DNA from: Bacillota bacterium | GTDB lineage: Bacteria; Bacillota; Clostridia; Lachnospirales; Lachnospiraceae | Assembly (NCBI GenBank): GCA_023413555.1 | Contig: JAEZPG010000081.1 | Location: 1-35,726 of the forward strand | DNA: 35,726 nucleotides | Reading direction: 5' to 3' | Shown: positions 1 through 6,066 of the stretch, one piece after another | How the letters are laid out: each line of letters starts with the position of its first letter | How positions within the stretch are numbered: position 1 is the first letter of the stretch | Program-made: the position numbers and the translations under genes | Notes under the pieces: generated by a model | The model's input: the letters and a program-made list of their open reading frames with translations, nothing else | Told to the model about the DNA's origin: nothing | Database searches by the model: none

Positions 1-1
1 T

Positions 2-181
2 ATAGAAATTGCTCAATATGTATCGCCAATGTTAACTACGATGCATATTCCAATCGAAGAAATGGGAAAAATGACTGCAAAAATTTTAATTGATCGCATC
101 AATAAAGGCCACAACCTTCCCTTAAAGATATCTCTTCCTTATTATCTTGCAAAAAGAGAAAGTGTAAGAACATACCGCTAA
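2..181 (+). CDS. LacI-family transcriptional regulator, C-terminal end (partial)
   Basis: The open frame enters from the left edge and ends at a TAA at 179-181, giving 59 residues. It reads like the end of the periplasmic-binding-protein-like effector domain of LacI/GalR regulators. The stretch PMLTTMHIPIEEMGKMTAKI is the usual 'T.v..p...mG..A...Li' segment, and the LPYYLAKRESV segment matches the standard family ending. The DNA-binding half lies outside the window, so the effector and targets cannot be judged. A hairpin terminator follows immediately. The family call is confident and the specific role is unknown. Confidence 0.8.
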   Translation: MEIAQYVSPMLTTMHIPIEEMGKMTAKILIDRINKGHNLPLKISLPYYLAKRESVRTYR

Positions 182-192
182 TCGTGTAACAT

Positions 193-221
193 AAAGACTA
201 ATCCAAATCGGGTTAGTCTTT
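193..221 (+). terminator. Terminator hairpin after the LacI-family gene
   Basis: AAAGACTAA (193-201) pairs with TTAGTCTTT (213-221), and two further C-G pairs are possible inside. The downstream DNA is T-rich (cattgttta). It lies 11 nt past the stop codon, which fits a rho-independent terminator. Confidence 0.65.
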
Positions 222-401
222 CATTGTTTATTGCGATATTCACTGCTCCTTTGTTGCATACAAATCTCCTACTCAATCAATAACATAAATGATATCTGAA
301 TTTGAGTATATTCAACACAAAACATAGAAACTTTTGGTTAATATACTTTAATCATAGTCTAGCAACCAAAGACAAAACCGAAAAAAACTTGGACCAATAT
401 T

Positions 402-417
402 ACGCAAACGTTTGCTT
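402..417. promoter_or_regulatory. LacI-family-type operator palindrome upstream of the lar operon
   Basis: ACGCAAACGTTTGCTT contains a perfect 12-bp palindrome, GCAAACGTTTGC (404-415), with the central CG typical of LacI/PurR/CcpA-type operators. It lies about 45 bp upstream of the -10 element of the lar operon. The truncated LacI-family gene just upstream is one candidate ligand and a CcpA-type regulator is another. Which protein binds is inference. The gene-free stretch 222-505 holds this site, the promoter below, and nothing else I recognise. Confidence 0.55.
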
Positions 418-445
418 TATCCATATGTAAAGATTGAATTAATTG

Positions 446-454
446 TGATATACT
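446..454 (+). promoter_or_regulatory. Extended -10 promoter of the lar operon
   Basis: TGATATACT combines a TG extension (446-447) with a near-consensus -10 hexamer TATACT (449-454). No good -35 is seen at 16-18 bp, which is compatible with an extended -10 promoter. Transcription would start near 461, about 45 nt before the first gene of the operon. Confidence 0.5.
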
Positions 455-505
455 GAAAATGTATTTATTCAGTATTACTACTATTTATTGTTTGGAGGTA
501 TTATT

Positions 506-925
506 ATGGCTTGTTTTCTCGTATCTGCCGCAGAAGCGACAATCGTAACGGTTGCATCCAAAATCATTTCAAAAAAAGAACAGACACCGGAAGTAATTAA
601 CGTATCTTTCGACGGTGTCAATTTGGAATCCACACACAAGATTCCTTTTTCCAGAAAACTAAAGTGGCTATCTAACCTGCAGTGGGGCGGCTCAATCCTG
701 CTGGCGTTTGAGCATGTGTGGCATGGGGAGATTGTTCCGTATTTCCCATTCCTTACCGCAACGTTGAATCCTGGTGATACAACGGAAATGCTCCATGAAA
801 TGGCCACAGTTGGTGTCGGTATGGCTGTCCTCACTACGGCTGTTTGGCTTGGAATGCTGGGAGTTGCAGCTTTGATTGAAAAAAGAGCGATCAAAGAGAC
901 CTCTTCACTTTCTATAGCAAAGTAA
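506..925 (+). CDS. Small membrane protein of unknown function, first gene of the lar operon
   Basis: I do not recognise this 139-residue family. The start is ATG 506, which has GGAGG at 494-498; an in-frame TTG at 488 would lie upstream of that ribosome binding site. Hydrophobic stretches lie at about residues 1-20, 58-83 and 100-124. Between them is a soluble loop with His44, and His70, His73 and His97 sit at the edges of the later membrane segments (EHVWHGE, MLHEMA). The end lies 11 nt before the next membrane-protein gene, and the lar genes follow in the same operon. His and Glu near membrane segments, next to nickel-cofactor genes, allow a metal-transport role, but no known nickel transporter signature is visible, so this is only a hypothesis. 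Confidence 0.75.
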   Translation: MACFLVSAAEATIVTVASKIISKKEQTPEVINVSFDGVNLESTHKIPFSRKLKWLSNLQWGGSILLAFEHVWHGEIVPYFPFLTATLNPGDTTEMLHEMATVGVGMAVLTTAVWLGMLGVAALIEKRAIKETSSLSIAK

Positions 926-936
926 GGAGGGATCCT

Positions 937-1248
937 ATGACGTTACTTACTTCCATATTTGCTGCTGTTATTTGCACAGCAATTTGGTATAACAATGCGC
1001 AGGACAGCAAAATGAATCTGGGAATTCTTTGTTGGCTTTACTGGGGTGCGTCTCTTATGTGGCTTGTGGACGCCATCTTTGAGTATGTTAAACTTGGTGC
1101 AGAATACTTCACTCCCGCCCCTGTTACTATGCTTGGCGACCTTTTCCTCGGTCTGTCAGTCGTTGCACTGGGACTCATTATCTGGATCGTTGCTCTTCTT
1201 ATCAAGGATCCTAAGGGTGTTATCAAGGCAAAACTATTTAATAAGTAA
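937..1248 (+). CDS. Small three-helix membrane protein of unknown function, second gene of the lar operon
   Basis: The protein has 103 residues, with ATG 937 preceded by AGGAGG (925-930 region). About three transmembrane segments are predicted, near residues 1-17, 28-47 and 65-89, ending in a basic tail (DPKGVIKAKLFNK). It has several Trp and acidic residues within or near the helices (WLVDAIFEY) and no metal-binding cluster. I do not recognise the family. The tight spacing after the upstream membrane protein suggests that the two work as a pair. The gap of 47 nt to larE contains no terminator. Possible roles are a two-subunit transporter or a membrane partner of the NPN-dependent enzyme; nothing in the sequence decides between them. 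Confidence 0.72.
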   Translation: MTLLTSIFAAVICTAIWYNNAQDSKMNLGILCWLYWGASLMWLVDAIFEYVKLGAEYFTPAPVTMLGDLFLGLSVVALGLIIWIVALLIKDPKGVIKAKLFNK

Positions 1249-1295
1249 CCAGATCTGGGGTTTTTACAGGATTACTATTATTTCAGAGGTGAATT

Positions 1296-2039
1296 ATGAA
1301 ACTTTCAAGTTTTTTTAAAGAGAACTGTAGCATCGCCATTGCCTTCTCGGGGGGTGTCGACTCCTCCTATCTTTTATACATGGCGAACAAGTACGCCAAA
1401 AATGTAACGGCGTATTATGTCAAAACGCAGTTTCAGCCTCATTTCGAATTGGAAGATGCAGGTAACCTTGCACAGATGCTGGGCGCACGAATAAAAATCA
1501 TTGAGCTTGACGTTCTTTGTGATTCCGACGTGAAAAAGAACCCCGAAAACCGTTGTTATTATTGTAAAAAAAGATTATTTTCCACTATTTGTGATACCGC
1601 AAGGAAAGACGGTTATACGTTGATTATTGATGGGACGAACGCCTCCGACGAGGAAGGCGATCGTCCTGGCATGAAAGCATTGAGAGAGTTATCTGTCCGT
1701 TCTCCTCTCAGAGAATGTGGCCTTATTAAAGACGAAATACGTAAGCTTTCAAAAGAAGCCGGACTTTTCACTTGGGACAAACCGGCATATGCCTGTCTGG
1801 CTACGAGAATACCGACAGGTGTGGAGTTGACAGAAGAAAAACTGATCCGTACTGAAAAGGCGGAAGACTTTTTGTTCACTCTCGGCTTTTGTGATTTCAG
1901 AGTAAGAGAACTAAAAAATGCAGCACAAATACAGATAAAAGAGGAGCAACTACCTCTTTTATTAAATTATAAAAATGAAATTATCACAGAGCTGAAAAAA
2001 CACTTTGGTTCTGTTTTACTTGATATGGAGGGCAGATAA
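1296..2039 (+). CDS. larE: LarE, ATP-dependent sulfur insertase of nickel-pincer cofactor synthesis
   Basis: LarE adenylates the carboxylates of the dicarboxylated pyridine intermediate (P2CMN) and installs sulfur, giving the dithio-precursor of the nickel-pincer nucleotide. The 247-residue protein has the PP-loop SGGVDSS (residues 18-24) and the family block YACLATRIPTG. Cys87 and Cys90 (RCYYCKKRLF) together with Cys167 (ACLATR) form the three-cysteine set. In the LarE subgroup that includes the Thermotoga enzyme, such a set binds a [4Fe-4S] cluster that carries the transferred sulfur. In the Lactobacillus plantarum type a single cysteine is sacrificed instead. The stop overlaps the larB start by one base (TAATG), which points to translational coupling. 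The start is supported by a GAGGTG box just upstream. Confidence 0.93.
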   Translation: MKLSSFFKENCSIAIAFSGGVDSSYLLYMANKYAKNVTAYYVKTQFQPHFELEDAGNLAQMLGARIKIIELDVLCDSDVKKNPENRCYYCKKRLFSTICDTARKDGYTLIIDGTNASDEEGDRPGMKALRELSVRSPLRECGLIKDEIRKLSKEAGLFTWDKPAYACLATRIPTGVELTEEKLIRTEKAEDFLFTLGFCDFRVRELKNAAQIQIKEEQLPLLLNYKNEIITELKKHFGSVLLDMEGR

Positions 2040-2791
2040 TGCAAAGCGAAACAAAATCAATCCTTAAAGCGGTGCGGGATGGTAAATTGGCTGTCGAAGA
2101 TGCGCTTATCAAAATAAAGGCTGAACCTTTTGAGGATATCGGCTTTGCTAATATTGACCTGCACCGAAAAATAAGGCAAGGCGTGGCAGAGGTTATTTAC
2201 GGTGCTGGAAAGACGCCAGAACAAATCATCGCCATTGCCGAAACTATGCAAAAAAATGGACAGAATACCATTCTGATTACAAGACTTAGCGAAGACGAGG
2301 CAAAAATGGTAAACAGTAGCATTTCGCTCAACTATCATAAACAAGCACATATCGGCATCATCGGAGAAATACCGAAGCCAGACGGTATCGGTAAGATCCT
2401 TGTGGTAACGGGTGGTACCAGCGATATTCCCGTGGCTGAGGAAGCGGCATTGACCGCAGAAGTACTTGGGAACCAGGTCATACGACTATTTGACGTCGGT
2501 GTTGCCGGACTTCACAGATTGCTTGCCCACAAAGAAGAAATCATGTCCGCTAGTGTTATCATCGCCATTGCAGGCATGGAAGGGGCTCTAGCAAGTGTAA
2601 TTGGCGGCCTTGCAGACTGTCCGGTAATCGCTGTCCCTACAAGTGTTGGCTACGGTGCATCCTTCGGCGGTCTGTCTGCACTTTTGTCGATGCTTAATTC
2701 CTGTGCAAGCGGTGTTTCGGTTGTCAACATTGATAACGGCTTCGGTGCCGGTTATATGGCAAATATGATTAATCATATGGAGGCTAAATAA
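2039..2791 (+). CDS. larB: LarB, nicotinate adenine dinucleotide carboxylase/hydrolase
   Basis: LarB carries out the first step of NPN synthesis: it carboxylates C5 of the pyridinium ring of NaAD and hydrolyses the phosphoanhydride to give P2CMN. The 250-residue protein has an N-terminal helical region (about 1-110) and an AIR-carboxylase (PurE)-like C-terminal domain. Recognisable blocks are VVTGGTSDIPVAEEA (123-137), DVGVAGLHR (152-160) and PTSVGYGASFGG (200-211). Cys222 in NSCASGVSVVNIDNG corresponds to the catalytic cysteine that forms the transient adduct with the pyridine ring in L. plantarum LarB. One-base overlaps on both sides (with larE and larC) bind it into the operon. Confidence 0.93.
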   Translation: MQSETKSILKAVRDGKLAVEDALIKIKAEPFEDIGFANIDLHRKIRQGVAEVIYGAGKTPEQIIAIAETMQKNGQNTILITRLSEDEAKMVNSSISLNYHKQAHIGIIGEIPKPDGIGKILVVTGGTSDIPVAEEAALTAEVLGNQVIRLFDVGVAGLHRLLAHKEEIMSASVIIAIAGMEGALASVIGGLADCPVIAVPTSVGYGASFGGLSALLSMLNSCASGVSVVNIDNGFGAGYMANMINHMEAK

Positions 2792-4020
2792 TGAGAACTC
2801 TTTATATAGACTGCTCTATGGGAGCGGCAGGTGATATGCTGACTGCTGCTCTGTTGGAGTTACTTAGGGACCCTGACACGTTTATAGAAAAGCTAAACCA
2901 CATCGGCATCCCGGGTGTGACCGTTGTGAAATCCACCTCGGTCAAGTGTGGCATCACTGGTACACATATTACCGTGAATGTGAATGGGAAAGAAGAAAAC
3001 GAGCATATGCATGAACATCATCACGACCACGAACATAATCATGAAAACGAACATAATCATGAGAACGAACGTGCTCACCAACATAGAGGACTCCACGAGA
3101 TTGAACACATCGTGTCGGAGTTAAAAATCAAAGAGAAAGTCAAAAAAGATATTCTGGCGGTTTACAAGCTTATTGCGGAAGCTGAAAGCCATGCACACGG
3201 TGTTCCCGTGTCGGATATACATTTCCACGAAGTCGGAACGATGGACGCAATAACTGACATTACCGCCGTATGTATGCTAATGGATGAGCTGGGAGTGGAA
3301 AATGTCGTTGTATCTCCTATTCATGTCGGAGGAGGTCACGTGAAATGTGCCCACGGAATACTACCCGTACCAGCACCAGCAACCGCATATATTCTGCATG
3401 GTTGTCCGATCTACGGTGGTGGAATCAAAAGTGAACTCTGTACCCCGACGGGAGCCGCTTTGCTCAAATATTATGCTGACAACTTCGGTGAAATGCCTAT
3501 GATAACAGTTTCCGCCATAGGTTACGGTATGGGGACCAAGGATTTTGAAACGGCAAACTGCGTTCGTGTTATGCTTGGTGATACAGCAAGCAAAGACGAT
3601 ACAGTGACGGAACTTTGCTGTAATCTTGATGATATGACGGCAGAAGAACTGGGCTTTGCCATGGATCGCCTGTTTGAAGGTAACGCACTTGATGTTTACA
3701 CCGTCCCTGCCGGTATGAAAAAAAATCGTCCTGGACATATCCTTCATGTGATGTGCGAAAACCGTGACAAGGATACAATGGTATCCCTGCTTTTTAAATA
3801 CACGACTACCATAGGTGTACGTGAGTATATTACTAAGCGATACACACTTGGCCGCAAAACACGGGTGATTGACACGAAGTACGGCACAATCAGCGAAAAA
3901 ATAACGTCAGGTTATGGTGTCATGAGGCGTAAATACGAATTCAACGATCTTTCACGGATTGCCAAAGAGAACGGTTTATCACTGGACCAAGTAAGAAGGA
4001 TTGCCGATGAATCAAAATAA
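2791..4020 (+). CDS. larC: LarC, nickel-insertion cyclometallase (DUF111), single-ORF form
   Basis: LarC uses CTP to insert nickel into the dithio-precursor, forming the Ni-C and Ni-S bonds of the finished cofactor. The 409-residue protein opens with YIDCSMGAAGDML, the family signature, and contains HFHEVGTMDAI and a C-terminal block with CNLDDMTAEELGFAMD and VPAGMKKNRPG. Residues 72-98 form a linker with 12 histidines (HMHEHHHDHEHNHENEHNHE), likely a nickel store or delivery site. In L. plantarum, larC1 and larC2 are separate frames joined by programmed frameshifting; here one continuous frame covers both parts. It overlaps larB by one base and the TPR gene by 14. Confidence 0.93.
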   Translation: MRTLYIDCSMGAAGDMLTAALLELLRDPDTFIEKLNHIGIPGVTVVKSTSVKCGITGTHITVNVNGKEENEHMHEHHHDHEHNHENEHNHENERAHQHRGLHEIEHIVSELKIKEKVKKDILAVYKLIAEAESHAHGVPVSDIHFHEVGTMDAITDITAVCMLMDELGVENVVVSPIHVGGGHVKCAHGILPVPAPATAYILHGCPIYGGGIKSELCTPTGAALLKYYADNFGEMPMITVSAIGYGMGTKDFETANCVRVMLGDTASKDDTVTELCCNLDDMTAEELGFAMDRLFEGNALDVYTVPAGMKKNRPGHILHVMCENRDKDTMVSLLFKYTTTIGVREYITKRYTLGRKTRVIDTKYGTISEKITSGYGVMRRKYEFNDLSRIAKENGLSLDQVRRIADESK

Positions 4021-4783
4021 AAAAGCATCGTTAGAAAGTCAGCTGTATGGTGAAATCTGTTATGCCTACGACACCGAAGAAATGTTCTGGCTTCGCCAAA
4101 ATGACGATTATCAGAGCAAAGTGAAACTCGGGTTGCTCCTTTCAGGACAGTATCGTTATCACGAGGCAATAGATGCTTTTCTTTTGGCGGGAAAGGTCAA
4201 AGCTGACGATGCATCCCTTTATACAAGACTTGGCGGTGCATACCTTACAACGTTTAGCTTTGAAGAGGCAAAAAAAGCATACAATACGGCTATCTCTCTC
4301 GGTGCAAGCGAAAAATTCATTGCCTACCCGCTTGGAGTATGGCATTACCTGGTGGGTGATTATGACACGGCGGCAAAAATCTTCCCTGAATGCCTTCCCT
4401 GTGGAGGTGAAATGAAGATTGCGGTCATCTATTGGGAGATGCTTTCCTCTCTTAAATGTGGGAAAAGCCCGACCCTTGTGGATGAATACCATGATGAAAT
4501 GGATGTCGGTCACCATACAGCGTACAAATTCGCCGTTTCTGTTATGCTGGGTAGAACCGATACAGGAGCCGCACTTAAATCACTGAAAGGTGAAAAAGAT
4601 GATTTGAGCTATGTGGTTGCTTCTTACGGTATCGCAGAGTATTTGATCGCCACAGAAAAGGACGAGGAGGGCAAGAAACTTATCAGTGAATTATTAAAAA
4701 GGAAAAACGTTTGGCCATGTATCTCGTATCTTGCAGCACTACGTGAACAAAACAAATACACCATCTCAAAAGACAACTTATAG
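4007..4783 (+). CDS. TPR-repeat protein, last gene of the lar operon
   Basis: The 258-residue protein has no signal peptide and no catalytic motif. The chosen start is ATG 4007, with AAGGA at 3996-4000; a TTG at 4001 is in frame but lies closer to that box. Helical repeats of TPR type are visible at about residues 36-68 (LLLSGQYRYHEAIDAFLLAG), 69-102 (YTRLGGAYLTTFSFEEAKKAY) and 103-130 (YLVGDYDTAAKIF). The C-terminal half is also helical but more divergent. The start lies inside the end of larC, so the two are translationally coupled. A scaffold or chaperone role for NPN enzymes or nickel delivery is plausible from the context alone. Confidence 0.8.
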   Translation: MNQNKKASLESQLYGEICYAYDTEEMFWLRQNDDYQSKVKLGLLLSGQYRYHEAIDAFLLAGKVKADDASLYTRLGGAYLTTFSFEEAKKAYNTAISLGASEKFIAYPLGVWHYLVGDYDTAAKIFPECLPCGGEMKIAVIYWEMLSSLKCGKSPTLVDEYHDEMDVGHHTAYKFAVSVMLGRTDTGAALKSLKGEKDDLSYVVASYGIAEYLIATEKDEEGKKLISELLKRKNVWPCISYLAALREQNKYTISKDNL

Positions 4784-4809
4784 ATTCTCTTATTTTTTGG
4801 GTTTGAATT

Positions 4810-4840
4810 ACACACCACCGATGATATGTCGGTGGTGTGT
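4810..4840 (+). terminator. Strong hairpin ending the lar operon
   Basis: There is a perfect 12-bp stem, ACACACCACCGA (4810-4821) with TCGGTGGTGTGT (4829-4840), around a 7-nt loop. It lies 26 nt after the TPR stop codon. No T-tract follows, so it may act as a weak terminator or as an mRNA 3'-end stabiliser. Confidence 0.5.
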
Positions 4841-4959
4841 CAGTGAGCCCTTCGGAAATAATTTAATATCTGCTAAGGTGGTAATATTGGATCCTGGTTG
4901 TGAAGCCATACTGTCAGATTGTAGCTTATGGTTGCATTATGTATCAAGGTTTTGGTATC

Positions 4960-5166
4960 TTATTTGATTATGATGCAGAGACTTTGAATAGGATAGGTGT
5001 AAGAATCGTTTATAATAGCAAAACGTCTGTTTTCCATAGCAACTGCGCCACTCTTTAGCCTCCCCCAATTGCCTTTCACTTCTACAATGGTATAGACTTC
5101 GTCTTTTTTTACCGTGCCGAGGCTAGAGTTGTAGTACCTCTTGCTTCTAGATTTCGGACAGATGAA
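4960..5166 (-). pseudogene. SH3b-domain fragment, remnant of a cell-wall lysin or secreted protein
   Basis: On the minus strand an open stretch without a proper start reads RYYNSSLGTVKKDEVYTIVE followed by VKGNWGRLKSGA. This is the characteristic ending of a bacterial SH3 (SH3_3) domain, as found at the C-terminus of phage endolysins and N-acetylmuramoyl-L-alanine amidases. It stops at 4960-4962, and a stop at 5167-5169 blocks the upstream frame. The usual 'GW.s' residues after the last Gly are replaced by unrelated sequence, so the end is also damaged. It is probably a prophage relic. Confidence 0.6.
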
Positions 5167-5194
5167 TTAAGGCACTAAAAAGAATGGATTATAA

Positions 5195-5410
5195 AAATTC
5201 TGCTTTCATGATCTTAGACATTACTCTGCATCTATCATGCACGCTATAGGAGTACCTGACGCTTACATCATGCAGCGTGGAGGTTGGGTAAGTGATGGTA
5301 CATTAAAACAAATTTATCGTGGTTCCATGGATGACTACCAAAGACAGTTTACAGATGTGATATTATCGCACTTTGATAGAATACAAGACAAAATACAACA
5401 CATAAAATAA
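5195..5410 (+). pseudogene. Tyrosine recombinase (phage integrase) C-terminal fragment
   Basis: The frame reads FHDLRHYSASIMHAIGVPDA, then MQRGGWVSDGTLKQIYRGSM, and ends at TAA 5408-5410. HDLRH is the catalytic box (His and Arg) of tyrosine recombinases, and IYR supplies the tyrosine nucleophile at the usual distance. Trp replaces the common second-box His (GGW where GH is typical), a variant found in phage integrases. A stop at 5192-5194 cuts the frame directly upstream and the N-terminal and central domains are not recognisable, so this is a decayed gene. It ends 29 nt from tRNA-Leu, a typical integration site. Confidence 0.75.
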
Positions 5411-5435
5411 AACCTCTTGTATTTACAAGAGGTTT
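5406..5435 (-). terminator. Terminator of the tRNA-Leu transcript
   Basis: On the minus strand AAACCTCTTGT, loop AAAT and ACAAGAGGTTT form an 11-bp stem (5410-5435) followed by TTATTTTATG. It lies just past the tRNA 3' end. The same stem could also stop the integrase-remnant transcript from the plus strand. Confidence 0.75.
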
Positions 5436-5439
5436 ATAC

Positions 5440-5522
5440 TGCGGAAGATGGGACTTGAACCCACACGTTCGTAGAACACAGCATCCTTAGTGCTGCCTGT
5501 CTGCCAATTCCAGCACTTCCGC
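5440..5522 (-). tRNA. tRNA-Leu (anticodon AAG)
   Basis: The gene folds as a class II tRNA. The acceptor stem is GCGGAAG/CTTCCGC with discriminator A, the D-arm contains GGAATTGGCAGAC, and the T-arm contains GGGTTCAAGTCCC. The anticodon stem CAGCA/TGCTG encloses the loop CTAAGGA, so the anticodon is AAG, and a variable arm follows (TGTTCTACGAACG). CCA is not encoded. The anticodon begins with A, which is uncommon for bacterial tRNA-Leu. Confidence 0.95.
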
Positions 5523-5565
5523 ATATTATTCAATGTCTACAGGTAATACCCTGGCGACAAAGCAT

Positions 5566-5594
5566 ATTTTATCATAAGCCGAAGAAGAATTCAA
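5566..5594 (-). promoter_or_regulatory. Promoter of tRNA-Leu
   Basis: On the minus strand TTGAAT (5589-5594) and TAAAAT (5566-5571) are separated by 17 bp, with TG two bases before the -10. The predicted start lies about 36 nt before the tRNA 5' end. Confidence 0.65.
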
Positions 5595-5954
5595 GTATAA
5601 ATTGTTCTTTTTTCATCTACAACTTAAAAATTATCGTGCAAGAAGGTAAGACACCCACCTCATTTTCTTAACCAACCTGTATAAATCCATAAAATGTGTG
5701 GAAACTATAAGTGTTCCATAGAATTCTCTGGGGCATTACGGCTGAGGCAAAATACCATGAGACATAATCACTGTACAATCGGAGATGATGCATTTTTGTG
5801 CGACAGATACCATCGGCCTATATAGTAAAAGCGCTGTATGCTTTTTTATAACTGTATATGTTGATCTCTCTGGAAGACAGAATGCTGACCGTTCTGTAGT
5901 TATGGAATTATTGGTACGTATTACCTCATTAGGAATTTTGCATGATATATGCCT
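5595..5954. other. Gene-free stretch between tRNA-Leu and the agr locus
   Basis: No gene is supported here. A plus-strand open frame at 5785-5991 runs into the terminator hairpin, has no recognisable domain and has a poorly spaced ribosome site. It may be decayed coding DNA left by the same element as the integrase fragment. Confidence 0.4.
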
Positions 5955-5989
5955 AAAAAGGGTACGTAATTCATACGTACCCTTCTTTT
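5955..5989 (-). terminator. Bidirectional terminator at the end of the agrBD operon
   Basis: AAGGGTACGTA (5958-5968) pairs with TACGTACCCTT (5974-5984) in a perfect 11-bp stem with loop ATTCA. On the minus strand the stem is followed by TTTTTAGG, and on the plus strand by CTTTTAA, so it can work in both directions. It is the first terminator downstream of agrB-agrD and the pseudo-ATPase gene. Confidence 0.8.
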
Positions 5990-6066
5990 AAACTCCCCTA
6001 TATTGACTAAAATACTCCAAGGTTATTCATATTCTGATCCACCAAAGTCTGCTTGAATCCACAATG

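Noticed and set aside
3001..3080. Short DNA repeats that could suggest a CRISPR or tandem repeat array
   Set aside because: They are in-frame His-Glu and His-Asn codons of the larC linker, without spacers.
2893..3108. Minus-strand frame rich in Met, Phe and Val opposite larC
   Set aside because: It is the complement of the His-rich repeat region of larC. The hydrophobic look is a by-product of the CAT/GAA repeats.
4731..4967. Plus-strand open frame after the TPR gene
   Set aside because: It overlaps the end of the TPR gene and the strong hairpin and has no recognisable domain or ribosome site.
5785..5991. Plus-strand open frame of 68 codons ahead of the agr locus
   Set aside because: Its end is the terminator hairpin itself, its ribosome site is badly spaced and no domain is visible. 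It is more likely chance or decayed sequence.
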